Positions 8,071 through 19,066 of a DNA stretch of 64,000 nt are shown piece by piece. The stretch lies in the NCBI GenBank assembly GCA_035604455.1, contig DATNIM010000009.1:77649-141648 (forward strand), written 5' to 3'. A program made the translations under genes and the position numbers. The DNA is from AG25 sp035604455 (GTDB lineage: Bacteria; Gemmatimonadota; Gemmatimonadetes; Gemmatimonadales; GWC2-71-9). Each line of letters starts with the position of its first letter. The stretch's first letter is position 1. The notes below the pieces were generated by a model. That model was given only the letters and a program-made list of their open reading frames with translations, was not told the origin of the DNA and searched no databases.

Positions 8071-11000
8071 TATCGGGTCCCGCCCTTTCGTCCGTCGTGG
8101 CGTCGGAGTGCGATGGTAACGCGGTGCCCCTCGATATCGACGTCGCGGCTCAAGTCTGGCTCGACGAGCGGAGCGCCCAGCACGGTCTTGCGCGCGAGCG
8201 TTTCGCCCTCGATGACGCTTTGAAAGGCCGCGGCGGCCGCCAGGATCTCGGCCGCCCCGGTGATGCTCACCTCGATGCGCGTCGTGAACTCGTAGCCCGC
8301 ATCCCGGCGCAGCCGCTGAATGCGATTCACGAGTTCGCGCGCGAGGCCCTCTTCGACGAGGTCCGGCGTGAGGCGCGGGTCGAGCGCCACCACGTACGGC
8401 CCGTCGGCTTGCACGATCCAGTCGGTCGCGACCTCGCGGGTGACGGCGACGTCGGCGGGAGTGAAGTCCCACTCCCCGCAGCGTACGTCCAGGCCGCGCT
8501 CCAGCGTCATCAGGTCCTCTGGCGTGAGCGTCGCCACGGCCGCCGCCGCGGCCTGGGTCCTGTTGCGATAGCGCTTCCCGAGACTCCGGAAATTCGGAGT
8601 CCCCTTGAGGGTCACGAGATCGTGATCGGACGCGACCACTTCGTAGTCCTTGGCGTTCACTTCGGCAGCCAGAATATCTAACAGGTCGCGGAAGATGGGG
8701 CCCTTGACCGCGGCCGGGACGGCGAGCTGGATCCTGGCGACCGGCTGTCGGACCGGGATCGCCCGGGCCTCGCGCGCCGCCCGGCCGAGCGAGGCGAGGC
8801 GCCGCACGGCCGCCATCGCCGCGAGAAGCTCCGGCGCGCGACGCCCGCGATCGACGGGGAACGCCGCGCGATGGACCGAGGTCCCGACGAGCGCTCGATG
8901 GAGCCAGTCTGCGAAGAAGGGCGCGGCCGGCGCAAGCAGCCGGGCCACGGCGACGAGCGTCTCGTGCAGCGTTTCGAGCGCCACGGGATCGGTCGCGCGG
9001 TCCGGGGCCCAGAAGCGGGGCCGGTTGCGCCGCACGTACCAGCGCGAGATGTCCTCCCCCACGAAGTCCATCAGGACGCGGACGCCGGCCGTGGTGTCGT
9101 AGGCGGACCACGCCTCGCGGACGCCCGCAACCACCTCGTCCAACCGCGCGAGCAGCCAACGGTCGGCGAGGGGCCGGTTCGCAAGCGGGGTCGCGGCGTC
9201 CTCGTCAGGCGGCCGCCAGTCCTCTGCATACTGCGCGAAGAAGTCGTAAGTGTTCCTGAGGGCGTTTAAAAACCCGCCCACGACCTTCGGGATCTGCTCG
9301 GCGTCGAAGCGCTTGGGCACCCAGACCTGACTCTGGCACAGGAGGTAGAGGCGCACTGCGTCGGACCCGTGGAGGGCGAGCACCTGCCACGGGTTGACGA
9401 CGTTCCCGCGGCTCTTCGACATCTTCTGGCCCTGCGGGTCGAGCACGAGCTCGTTGACGATCACGTGCTTGTAGACGACCGAGTCGAACGCACCCACGCC
9501 GATCGCAAGCAGCGAGTAGAACCAGCCCCGGGTCTGATCGACGCCCTCACAGATGAAATCCGCCGGAAAGTGGGCGGCGAACTCCGCCTGATGCTCAAAG
9601 GGGTAATGCCACTGGGCGTACGGCATCGCGCCCGAGTCGAACCAGGCGTCGATCACCTCGGGCAGCCGGCGCATCGTCCCCGGGCAGGCGCGGCACGTCC
9701 AGGTATAGGTGTCGATGAAGGGCCGATGCGGATCGAACTCATGCGGCAGCGCCCCACCCCACCGCTCAGCGAGCTCGGCGTAGGACCCGATGACCTCGCG
9801 GTGCCCCGCGTCGCGGTCGCACTGCCAGACGTTGAGTGGCGTCCCCCAATAGCGGTCGCGGGACAGCGCCCAATCGACGTTGTTCTCGAGCCAGCTGCCG
9901 AAGCGGCCCGCGCCGACCTCGGGGGGATGCCAGGCCACCTGACTGTTGACCTCGAGCAGCCGCGCCTTGAGCGCGGTGGTCCGCACAAACCAGGAATCCC
10001 GGGCGTAGTAGATGAGCGCCGATTCGCAGCGCCAGCAGAACGGGTAGCTGTGCTCGTACGGCCGCGTCTCGAGCCACCGCCCCTCACGCTTCAACCGCTC
10101 GATGATCAGCTTGTTCGTGGCCTTGTCGGTCACGAGCAAGCCGTTGAGCTCGGGCCAGCCGGTTCCCTGGAACGTGCCGTCCTGGGCCACGGGGTTCACG
10201 ACCGCGAGGCCGTGCTGCTGGGCAGCCTGGTAGTCATCGGCTCCGAAGGCCGGGGCCACATGCACAAGCCCGCTGCCCTCCTCGGCCGACACAAACGCGG
10301 CCGCGACGATGACGCCGTGCTTCCCCTCGGGCGGCATCGGCACGACTTCGAGCGGCCGGTGATAGCGCTCGCCCACCAAGGCCCGCCCCGTCACGGTGCC
10401 CACGCGCGGCGCGGCCGCGAGCGGCCGCCCGCCAACGTGCACGTCGCCCGCGCGCGCGGCGGCGACGACGAACCGCGTCCCCTCCACCTCGTACTCGCCG
10501 TACTCGAGGTCGGGGTGGACCGCAAGCGCGACGTTCGACACGAGGGTCCAGGGCGTCGTGGTCCACACGACGAATTGCCGCCGCGGGTTCTCCGCCGAGG
10601 GAAACGCGACGTAGACCGAGTTCGTCGAGACCGTCTCATAGCCGAGCGCGAGCTCGTGCGAGCTCAGCGCCGTCCCGCAGCGGGGACAGTAGGGCAGCAC
10701 CTTGTGCCCGCGGAACAGGAGCGACTTGTCGTAGAGCCGTTTGAGCAGCCACCAGACGGTCTCGATGTAGGAGTTCGTGTAGGTGACGTAGGCATGCTCG
10801 TAATCGAGCCAGTAGCCGATCCGCTCCGAGAGCGCCTCCCAGTCGGTCTTATAGGTGAACACGCTCTCGCGACAGAGGCGGTTGAACTTGTCGATGCCGT
10901 AGGCCTCGATCTGCTTCTTCCCGCTGATCCCAAGCGCCCGCTCGATCTCGATTTCGACGGGGAGCCCGTGGGTGTCCCACCCCGCGATGCGCGTGACCCC

Positions 11001-11234
11001 GCGGCCGAGCATCGTGTGGTAGCGGCAGACGAGGTCCTTGATGGTGCGGGCAAACACGTGGTGAATGCCCGGCCGCCCGTTCGCCGTCGGCGGCCCCTCG
11101 AAGAACACGAACGGCGGGCCGTAGCGAGAAGCTTGCTGGGTTTGTTCGAAGAGGCGCTCGTGCTTCCAGGTCGCGAGCAGCTGTTTTTCGAGCGCGTCCG
11201 CCGAGAGCTCGGAATCGACGCGGGGGAACGGCAT
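8070..11234 (-). CDS. ileS: Isoleucyl-tRNA synthetase (type 2)
   Basis: A 1054-residue class I synthetase that charges tRNA-Ile. The HIGH-like signature is PPTANGRPGIHHV near residues 49-61. KMSKS is present at 604-608, with a large editing domain between them and an anticodon-binding domain after it. Length and the GRPGIHH form of the motif place it in the IleS2, eukaryote-like clade (about 1040 residues) rather than IleS1 (about 930). IleS2 enzymes are known to be much less sensitive to mupirocin. The start overlaps the phosphorylase stop (TGATG), and the gene has no counterpart IleS1 in this window. Confidence 0.96.
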   Translation of the reverse strand: MPFPRVDSELSADALEKQLLATWKHERLFEQTQQASRYGPPFVFFEGPPTANGRPGIHHVFARTIKDLVCRYHTMLGRGVTRIAGWDTHGLPVEIEIERALGISGKKQIEAYGIDKFNRLCRESVFTYKTDWEALSERIGYWLDYEHAYVTYTNSYIETVWWLLKRLYDKSLLFRGHKVLPYCPRCGTALSSHELALGYETVSTNSVYVAFPSAENPRRQFVVWTTTPWTLVSNVALAVHPDLEYGEYEVEGTRFVVAAARAGDVHVGGRPLAAAPRVGTVTGRALVGERYHRPLEVVPMPPEGKHGVIVAAAFVSAEEGSGLVHVAPAFGADDYQAAQQHGLAVVNPVAQDGTFQGTGWPELNGLLVTDKATNKLIIERLKREGRWLETRPYEHSYPFCWRCESALIYYARDSWFVRTTALKARLLEVNSQVAWHPPEVGAGRFGSWLENNVDWALSRDRYWGTPLNVWQCDRDAGHREVIGSYAELAERWGGALPHEFDPHRPFIDTYTWTCRACPGTMRRLPEVIDAWFDSGAMPYAQWHYPFEHQAEFAAHFPADFICEGVDQTRGWFYSLLAIGVGAFDSVVYKHVIVNELVLDPQGQKMSKSRGNVVNPWQVLALHGSDAVRLYLLCQSQVWVPKRFDAEQIPKVVGGFLNALRNTYDFFAQYAEDWRPPDEDAATPLANRPLADRWLLARLDEVVAGVREAWSAYDTTAGVRVLMDFVGEDISRWYVRRNRPRFWAPDRATDPVALETLHETLVAVARLLAPAAPFFADWLHRALVGTSVHRAAFPVDRGRRAPELLAAMAAVRRLASLGRAAREARAIPVRQPVARIQLAVPAAVKGPIFRDLLDILAAEVNAKDYEVVASDHDLVTLKGTPNFRSLGKRYRNRTQAAAAAVATLTPEDLMTLERGLDVRCGEWDFTPADVAVTREVATDWIVQADGPYVVALDPRLTPDLVEEGLARELVNRIQRLRRDAGYEFTTRIEVSITGAAEILAAAAAFQSVIEGETLARKTVLGAPLVEPDLSRDVDIEGHRVTIALRRHDGRKGGTR

Positions 11235-12031
11235 CAGTTCAGCCGCTCGAGCACCCCGCAGACCAGCTGCGTGAGGCGCGGCTCGGCCTCGTTCGCCACG
11301 GCGATGATCCGGTCGAGCGACGTCGGGGCGAGGGTGTCGGGAAAACAGAGGTCGGTGATGATCGAAACGCCGAGGACCCGCATGCCGCGCGCCACCGCCG
11401 TGATGACCTCGGGCACGGTGCTCATCCCCACGACGTCGGCCCCGAGCGTGCGGAGCATCCGGTATTCCGCCCGGGTCTCAAGATTGGGGCCCGCCACCGC
11501 GACGTAGACGCCCTCGCGGAGGGTGACCGCAAGCGCGCGAGCGACGTCCTGGGCGAGCGCGCGCAGGCTGGCATCGTAGGCCGCGGAGAGATCGGGGAAC
11601 TGGGGGCCGTCGGAGGCGCCCACCAGGGGGTTGTCGCCGAGCAAGTTGATGTGGTCGGCGATGAGCATCAGGTCGCCCGCCTGCCACGCGGGGTTCATCC
11701 CGCCGCAGGCGTTCGACACGACGAGGACCCGTGCGCCCAGGGCGTGGAGCACCCCCACGGGAAACGCGGCCTCGGCGAGCGTGTAGCCCTCGTAGCGGTG
11801 AAACCGGCCCCGCATGGCGGCGACCCGCCGGCCAGCCAGGGTTCCGAGCAGGAGCTCCCCCGGATGGCTTTCGACCGTGGAGAGCGGGAAGCCCGGAAGC
11901 TCGGCGTAGGGGACGCGCGTCTCGACCTGCATCCGCTCGGCTAGCGCCGACAGTCCGGTCCCGAGGATCACGGCCACATCAGGCGTGAGGGCGGAGCGCG
12001 CCTCGATCGCCCGCACCGCGTCCGCAATCAC
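11234..12031 (-). CDS. Purine nucleoside phosphorylase (PNP/MTAP family)
   Basis: A 265-residue trimeric-type PNP that cleaves purine (deoxy)nucleosides with phosphate for salvage. Signature elements are GTGLSAL (phosphate loop), His78 in GRFHRYEGY, NACGGMNP, GPNLETRAEYR and GMSTVPE. The base-specificity position has Asp227 (SIITDLC) where 6-oxopurine-specific enzymes such as mammalian PNP carry Asn. Asp here could widen use toward 6-aminopurines, which is an inference. The GTG start overlaps the divIVA stop. With hpt upstream in the same cluster it forms a purine salvage pair. Confidence 0.93.
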   Translation of the reverse strand: MIADAVRAIEARSALTPDVAVILGTGLSALAERMQVETRVPYAELPGFPLSTVESHPGELLLGTLAGRRVAAMRGRFHRYEGYTLAEAAFPVGVLHALGARVLVVSNACGGMNPAWQAGDLMLIADHINLLGDNPLVGASDGPQFPDLSAAYDASLRALAQDVARALAVTLREGVYVAVAGPNLETRAEYRMLRTLGADVVGMSTVPEVITAVARGMRVLGVSIITDLCFPDTLAPTSLDRIIAVANEAEPRLTQLVCGVLERLN

Positions 12032-12501
12032 CCGCGCTGGGATCCGTCCAGGGCTCGCAGCTCGGCGGCCTGGCGCTCGAGCAGCGCCCGGAAGCCGCCG
12101 ACGTACGCCTGAAACTGGCGCTCCGCTTCGGCCAGCTGCCGGCGCACGTCGCTCTCGGCGCCGCGTGCGTCCTCGACGAGTTTCCGGCCCTCGGCCTGCG
12201 CGGCGCGGACGATCGCGTCGGCCTCGCGCTCGGCCGCGAGTCGCGTGTCTTCGCGCAGCTCCTGGGCCGCGACGAGCGCCTCGTTCATGGCCCGTTCGCG
12301 CTCGCGGAACGTGCGCACCTGCTCGGTCAGCGAGGCCAACCGCTCGTCGAGAATCGCCCGCTCGCGCACGAGCCGTTCGAGCTCCTCGGCGACCCGCGCG
12401 CGAAAGTCGTCCACACCCCTCGGCTCGTATCCGCGCAGCGTCCGGCGGAACTCCTGCTTGCGGATGTCGAGCGGGGTCAGGTGGAACGCGTCTTCGGTCA
12501 T
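12028..12501 (-). CDS. DivIVA-domain protein
   Basis: A 157-residue coiled-coil protein. The N terminus HLTPLDIRKQEFRRTLRGYE and GVDDFRARVAEELERLV is the DivIVA/GpsB membrane-curvature-binding motif. From about residue 45 onward it is charged heptad-repeat coiled coil (LDERLASLTEQVRTFRERE). DivIVA proteins mark cell poles or septa and recruit division or wall-growth factors. The ATG overlaps the yggS stop (ATGA); yggS-divIVA adjacency is a conserved arrangement also seen in Gram-positive division clusters. Function in a diderm such as this is less well known. Confidence 0.9.
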   Translation of the reverse strand: MTEDAFHLTPLDIRKQEFRRTLRGYEPRGVDDFRARVAEELERLVRERAILDERLASLTEQVRTFRERERAMNEALVAAQELREDTRLAAEREADAIVRAAQAEGRKLVEDARGAESDVRRQLAEAERQFQAYVGGFRALLERQAAELRALDGSQRG

Positions 12502-13187
12502 GTCGGTCTCGGGCCGAACAGGGCGGTACCCAATCGGAGCACCGTCGCCCCCTCCTCGGCTGCTACGCCGAAATCGCCGGACATCCCCATCGACAGCGCC
12601 GGTAGCCATAGGCCCTCCTCCCGCAAGGCATCGCGCAGAGCGCGCAGGGCCCGGAACGTCGCCCGCGGCACCGCCTCGTCGTCGGTCAGCGGCGCGATGG
12701 TCATGAGGCCCTCGAGCGCCAGGTGCGGCAGCGCGGCCACGGCGCGCGCGAGGCCGCCGAGCTCGTCGGGGCGGCACCCGCTCTTCTGCGGCTCCCTCGC
12801 CACGTTCACCTGCAGCAAGACCCGAAGCCGGACACCGCGGTCGGCGGCGCGATGATCGAGCTCCGTCGCGAGCGCCGCCGTGTCGATCGAGTGAACCGCG
12901 GCGAACCGCCCGGGCACCAACTTCGCCTTGTTCCGCTGCAGGTGGCCGATCAAGTGCCACGTGGCCCGCGCGCCTGCAGCAGTATCGATCTTGGTGATGG
13001 CCTCTTGGACACGGTTTTCGCCGAGTTCCGCGAGGCCCGTCGCCAGCGCCGCCTCCACCGCCTCGAGACCGAACCCTTTGGTGACCGCGACGAGCGTCAC
13101 CGGGTGCGTCCACCCGCCCAGCGCCTGGCGGCGGGCGATGTCCGCACGCACCAGGGCCAGCCGCTCGGGCAGGGCCCGAAAGTCCAT
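12498..13187 (-). CDS. yggS: YggS/YlmE-family PLP homeostasis protein
   Basis: A 229-residue single-domain PLP-binding TIM-barrel protein (PLPBP family). Lys37 in TLVAVTKGF is the PLP lysine. Other family motifs are LGENRVQEA, WHLIGHLQRNKAK, SMGMSGDF and LRLGTALFG. It has no known enzymatic reaction; family members keep free PLP balanced and affect amino- and keto-acid pools. It begins 53 bp after cdaA, the largest gap inside the first cluster, so an internal promoter could lie there. Confidence 0.95.
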   Translation of the reverse strand: MDFRALPERLALVRADIARRQALGGWTHPVTLVAVTKGFGLEAVEAALATGLAELGENRVQEAITKIDTAAGARATWHLIGHLQRNKAKLVPGRFAAVHSIDTAALATELDHRAADRGVRLRVLLQVNVAREPQKSGCRPDELGGLARAVAALPHLALEGLMTIAPLTDDEAVPRATFRALRALRDALREEGLWLPALSMGMSGDFGVAAEEGATVLRLGTALFGPRPT

Positions 13188-13240
13188 AAGCTGGAAACCT
13201 TAGCGGCGCGGCGCTGGCGGGACAATCCTCGCCAGCGGCG

Positions 13241-14041
13241 TCAGTGGGCCGAGGCTACGAGGCGCTCGCCCCCTTCGAGGTGGGAAATGGCCCCCGACAA
13301 GAGATCCCGGACCTGTTGGGGGGTCAGCGGTCGGTGGAGGACCCCGTGACTCGCGACGGAGATGGTCGAGGTCTCCTCGGACACAACGAGGACCGTCGCG
13401 TCCGTTTCTTCTGACAAGCCGATCGCCGCCCGATGCCGGGTGCCGAGGGACTTGTCTGTCACCTTGAATTGGGTGAGTGGGAGCACGCATCCGGCGCCGA
13501 TGATTCGGTCGCCCCGGATGAGCACGGCGCCGTCGTGCAACGGGGAGTACGGGGTGAAGATCGTGGTCAGGAGATCGGCCGAGACCTTCGCTTCCATCGG
13601 CACCCCGGAGGAAATGAACTCTTCGAGGCCGATGTCGCCCTCTACGGCGATGATGGCGCCGGTACCCGCGCGGGAAAGACGGTCGAGCGCCTCGGCGATC
13701 TCCTCAGCAACCGACTGGCGGTCGCCCTGCGAGAACCGCCGCATGAACCGCGACTGCCCGAGACGCGCCAGGGCGTTCCGCAGCTCGGGCTGGAACACGA
13801 CGACCGCGGCAAAGGCGCCGTACGTGAACACCACGCCGAGGAGGAAGCTGATCATCTGGAACTTCGCCACGAGCGCCGCGAAGTAGGCGATCGAGAGGAT
13901 CATCACGCCCACGACGATCTGAATCGCGCGCGTCCCGACCAGGAAGAGGAGGAACCGATAAATCACGAACGCCACGAGGAGGATCTCGACGACGTCGGGC
14001 CAGAGGCGGGGGACGAGGAACCGGTAGGACTCCAAGCTCAC
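13241..14041 (-). CDS. cdaA: Diadenylate cyclase CdaA
   Basis: A 266-residue enzyme that makes cyclic di-AMP from two ATP. It has three N-terminal membrane helices (about residues 14-85) and then a DAC domain with the catalytic DGA motif (PLHDGAVLI, 170-172) and RHRAA (GTRHRAAIG, 202-206). This is the CdaA/DacA membrane type. The GTG start overlaps the folP stop (GTGA). The folP-cdaA linkage recurs in several phyla. Cyclic di-AMP usually controls potassium and osmolyte transport. No CdaR regulator or GlmM follows as it does in Firmicutes. Confidence 0.95.
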   Translation of the reverse strand: MSLESYRFLVPRLWPDVVEILLVAFVIYRFLLFLVGTRAIQIVVGVMILSIAYFAALVAKFQMISFLLGVVFTYGAFAAVVVFQPELRNALARLGQSRFMRRFSQGDRQSVAEEIAEALDRLSRAGTGAIIAVEGDIGLEEFISSGVPMEAKVSADLLTTIFTPYSPLHDGAVLIRGDRIIGAGCVLPLTQFKVTDKSLGTRHRAAIGLSEETDATVLVVSEETSTISVASHGVLHRPLTPQQVRDLLSGAISHLEGGERLVASAH

Positions 14042-15200
14042 CTTGGGCTCGCGGTCGCCCTCGCGACCGCGAGCGCTTCGCGGGCGATAGCGACGTCGTG
14101 GACGCGGAACAAGCGCGCGCCCCGCTCCCAGGCGAGCGCGCAGGCCACGGCGGTGGCGCGGTCCCGGTCTTCGACCGGCCGGCCAGTAGCGTGGCCGAGG
14201 AACCGCTTGCGCGACGGTCCGACCGCCACAGGATAGCCCAGGCCGACGACGGCCGCCAGATCGTCGAGCAGCCGGAAATTCTGGACCGCGGTCTTCGCGA
14301 ACCCGAACCCGGGGTCCAGCACGATGCGCGTCCGCGCGATGCCCCGCTCTTCGGCCCGCGCCGCCAGGGCTGCGAGCTCGCCTGCGACTTCGGCCGCCAC
14401 GTGTCCGTAGCTCGCGAGGCTGTCCATGGTCGCCGGCGTGCCACGCATGTGCATGAGGATGACGCCGACGCCCGTCTGCGCCACGACGTCGAGGAGCGCG
14501 GGGTCGAATGTGCCGCCCGAGACGTCATTCACGATGGCGGCCCCCGCGTCGACCGCCGCCTGCGCGACCTCGCCACGGCGGGTATCGACCGACACGGGCC
14601 CAAGGCCCCGGCCCACGAGCGCGCTCACGACGGGCACAACGCGTGCGCGTTCTTCGACGGCCGACACCGGTCCCGCGCCCGGCCGCGTGGACTCGCCGCC
14701 GACGTCTACCACGTCGGCGCCGGCCGCCTTCAGGCGCTCGGCCTGCGCGAGCGCGGCCTCGGCGTCCTGAAACCGCCCCCCGTCGGAGAAGGAGTCCGGG
14801 GTGACATTGAGAATGCCGATAAAACGGGGGTCATCAAGCCCGACGCTGCCCGTGCCAAGGTCCCACGTGCGAGCGGGCTCGGCGTAGGCGGCCAAGACGC
14901 GCGCGATCGCGGCGCACAGGCCCTCAAGGTCTGCCGGGGCGCGGTCGGGTCTGGCGAGCGGGGCGAGGCGGCTTGCGGGGCCATGAACGAGCGCCCAATC
15001 AGAACCGGTGAGGACATCGGTGCCCGCGTGGGTACTCCAGCGGACTAGCGCTTCGCGCTCGGTCGGGGAGATAGCATCGATGACCACGGCGAGACACTCA
15101 AGCCCCGTCGCCGCGGCCCAGGCCGGTTCGTCTTGCCAACCGCGGGCGGATAGCACCGCGCGCACCGCCTCGCGACTGTGGGCGGCGAGCGCGGTCAGCG

Positions 15201-15204
<4 letters not shown>
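14038..15204 (-). CDS. folP: Dihydropteroate synthase with N-terminal extension
   Basis: A 388-residue protein. The folate-pathway enzyme (condensing p-aminobenzoate with the pterin diphosphate) occupies about residues 125-388, with GILNVTPDSFSDGG, VDVGGESTRPGA, VNDVSGG, MHMRGTPATM and GPSRKRFLG all intact. The first 120 residues are an extra domain that typical FolP (about 280 residues) lacks. It resembles no domain I can name, though similarly long forms occur in some environmental phyla. The GTG start overlaps the ftsH stop and no closer in-frame start has a better context, so the extension appears real. Confidence 0.92.
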
Positions 15205-17185
<1,981 letters not shown>

Positions 17186-17186
<1 letters not shown>

Positions 17187-17737
17187 TACGTCAGACTCGC
17201 GATATAGGGAAGGTTACGGTAGTCCTCGGCGTGGTCCAAACCGTACCCCACGAGAAACGTCGCCGGCGCGTCAAAGCCCACGAAGGCGGGCTCGAGCTCA
17301 AGAGCGGTCGCCACATGCTTGTGCAGCAAGGTGCACACGCTGAGGCTCCGCATCCCCCGCCCGCGTAACATCTTCACAATCCGGTTCACGGTGTGCCCAG
17401 AGTCAATGATATCCTCGACCAACAAGACGTGCCTGCCTTCCATAATCATCTCGGGCGCATACAGCAACCGGACATCGCCGCTCGATTCGGTCTCCGCGCC
17501 GTAGCTTGCCGCCACGATAAAATCCACTTGGAGGGGACGCTCGATCCGCCGCACCAGGTCACTCAGGAAAATGAAGCTCCCCTTCAAGAGCCCGAGCGCC
17601 AAGAGGTCCCCATCGGGGAACGCGGCCGTGATCTCCCGACCCAAGGCGTGCACCCGCCCCGCGATCGTCGCTTCATCGAACACGACGGGGCGGACGGGGC
17701 GATCACCGGGCTGCGCCATCCCCTCGTCGGATAACAT
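17186..17737 (-). CDS. hpt: Hypoxanthine phosphoribosyltransferase
   Basis: A purine-salvage enzyme converting hypoxanthine or guanine plus PRPP to IMP or GMP. The PRPP loop is VLLVEDIIDSGHT, and the C-terminal FVGYGLDHAEDYRNLPYI is diagnostic of bacterial Hpt. The start is uncertain: ATG at 17737 (183 residues) or ATG at 17719 (177 residues, directly after GAGGGG). Both lie inside the 3' end of tilS, so the two genes overlap and are translationally coupled. Confidence 0.94.
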
Positions 17738-19049
17738 CAAGGCGCACGGCCGGGGTTCCCGGCGCGGGTACGTCGAAGGCGCTGCGGCACAGGCCCGGCA
17801 CCCACACCACTGCGTCGCCGTGGGTCACCACCGGGTACCCTTCACGCGCCCCGCGCGGTACGCGCGCTTCCATCAGCAGGCGCCGCACAGGTCGGTGCCC
17901 AACGCCGCCGAGCGGAAGCAACCGGTCGCCCGTTTGGTGGGCGCGCATCGCCCAACCTGGCCCGACCCACGTCGTCCACCCTGCGCGGTCCAGCGCGGGA
18001 GGCGCGGGCGCTTCATCCCAGCGCACGACGAAGGCGCCGAAAACAGACTCGCCTCGAGGGCCGGGCGTCGCCAGGCGCTCGGGGCGAGGGGCTGGACTCT
18101 TCTTGTATACCCGCAACCGGTCAAAAGCGACCTCGGCCGTGTACCCTCCGGGAAGGGCGAGGCGTCGGCCCGACGGAAGCCCGGCCAGTGCCACGACCTT
18201 GCGAGCACGCGCGGCCCCGAGCACGCACCCGATCCGACGCGCCGCCGCGACGAGGACGGCCGCGGACACCGCGGGATCATAGCCTGCGACGGGAGCCCGA
18301 GCAACGTCGAAGGCGTCGTCGGTGACGCGAAGCGCAAGCCCAGGAAGCAAATCGAGGGCGTGATCCCACGCCCGGCGATCCGCGGCCGCCTGGCGCGCCA
18401 GGCGCAAGAGGTTCTCCGTCGCCGTCGAGCCCAGCCGCTCCTTCAGCACCGGTAAAATCGCGTGCCGAACCCACGACCGGAGGTGACGTGGGTCGCGGTT
18501 CGCCGGGTCATCGTAGGGGGCGAGACCGCGGGCAGCGACGTGTGCCGCGAGCTCGTCGCGCCCGAACACGAGCAGCGGCCGCACGAGCCCACCTGGTCCC
18601 TTGCGCGGGATTCCGGCGAGACCCGCCGGGCCGCTGCCCTGCAGCGCGCGCAGCAACACCGTCTCTACTTGATCGTCGCGCTGGTGCGCCGTGACCAGGT
18701 AGCGCGCTCCCCGCGTCTTCTGGACCGCCCGGAGCCAATGGTAGCGAGCCGCTCGGGCCACTGTCTCGCTCGCCCCCGGTCCGAGCCCGAGCCGGCCCAG
18801 TTCGAAGGGACACCCATACCGCGTCGTGACTTCGCCCACGTCTCGCGCCACTTGGCCGCTCGCCGGATGGATTTGATGGTCGGCGTGCGCCGCGACGAGC
18901 GTCAGGCCCAAGGCTGGTGCCTCGGCGTGAAGCAGGTCCAGGAGGGCGAGCGAGTCGACACCGCCCGAGACCGCCACGATCGCCACTCCGGGCGCGGGGA
19001 AGCAACCGGTGCGCGAAATGTGGGCGTGAAAGCGCTCAAGCAGCGTCAT
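17703..19049 (-). CDS. tilS: tRNA(Ile)-lysidine synthase
   Basis: A 448-residue enzyme that converts C34 of tRNA-Ile(CAU) to lysidine so that it reads AUA and accepts isoleucine. The PP-loop is SGGVDS (28-33), followed by AHADHQIH and AHQRDDQVETVLLR. The C-terminal substrate-binding region ends in the usual TilS domain (MRAHQTGDRLLPLGG, RRLLMEARVP). It is the first gene of the 18-gene minus-strand run, and its ATG lies only 17 bp from the ATG of the divergent flavin-reductase-like gene. Confidence 0.94.
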   Translation of the reverse strand: MTLLERFHAHISRTGCFPAPGVAIVAVSGGVDSLALLDLLHAEAPALGLTLVAAHADHQIHPASGQVARDVGEVTTRYGCPFELGRLGLGPGASETVARAARYHWLRAVQKTRGARYLVTAHQRDDQVETVLLRALQGSGPAGLAGIPRKGPGGLVRPLLVFGRDELAAHVAARGLAPYDDPANRDPRHLRSWVRHAILPVLKERLGSTATENLLRLARQAAADRRAWDHALDLLPGLALRVTDDAFDVARAPVAGYDPAVSAAVLVAAARRIGCVLGAARARKVVALAGLPSGRRLALPGGYTAEVAFDRLRVYKKSPAPRPERLATPGPRGESVFGAFVVRWDEAPAPPALDRAGWTTWVGPGWAMRAHQTGDRLLPLGGVGHRPVRRLLMEARVPRGAREGYPVVTHGDAVVWVPGLCRSAFDVPAPGTPAVRLDVIRRGDGAAR

Positions 19050-19066
19050 ATAGATTAAGTAATAGA
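19050..19066. promoter_or_regulatory. 17-bp divergent intergenic region with -10-like boxes
   Basis: Only 17 bp separate the ATG of tilS (minus) and the ATG at 19067 (plus). The stretch is almost pure A/T in a GC-rich genome. On the plus strand TAGATT (19051-19056) and on the minus strand TATTAC (19064-19059) each match TATAAT at 4 of 6 positions. If used, transcription would begin within about 5 nt of each start codon. Any -35 elements would lie inside the opposite gene. No Shine-Dalgarno sequence fits on either side. Confidence 0.4.

Noticed and set aside
9369..11507. 712-codon open frame on the plus strand
   Set aside because: Lies opposite ileS, which has all synthetase motifs; the plus frame shows no recognisable domain and no ribosome-binding site.
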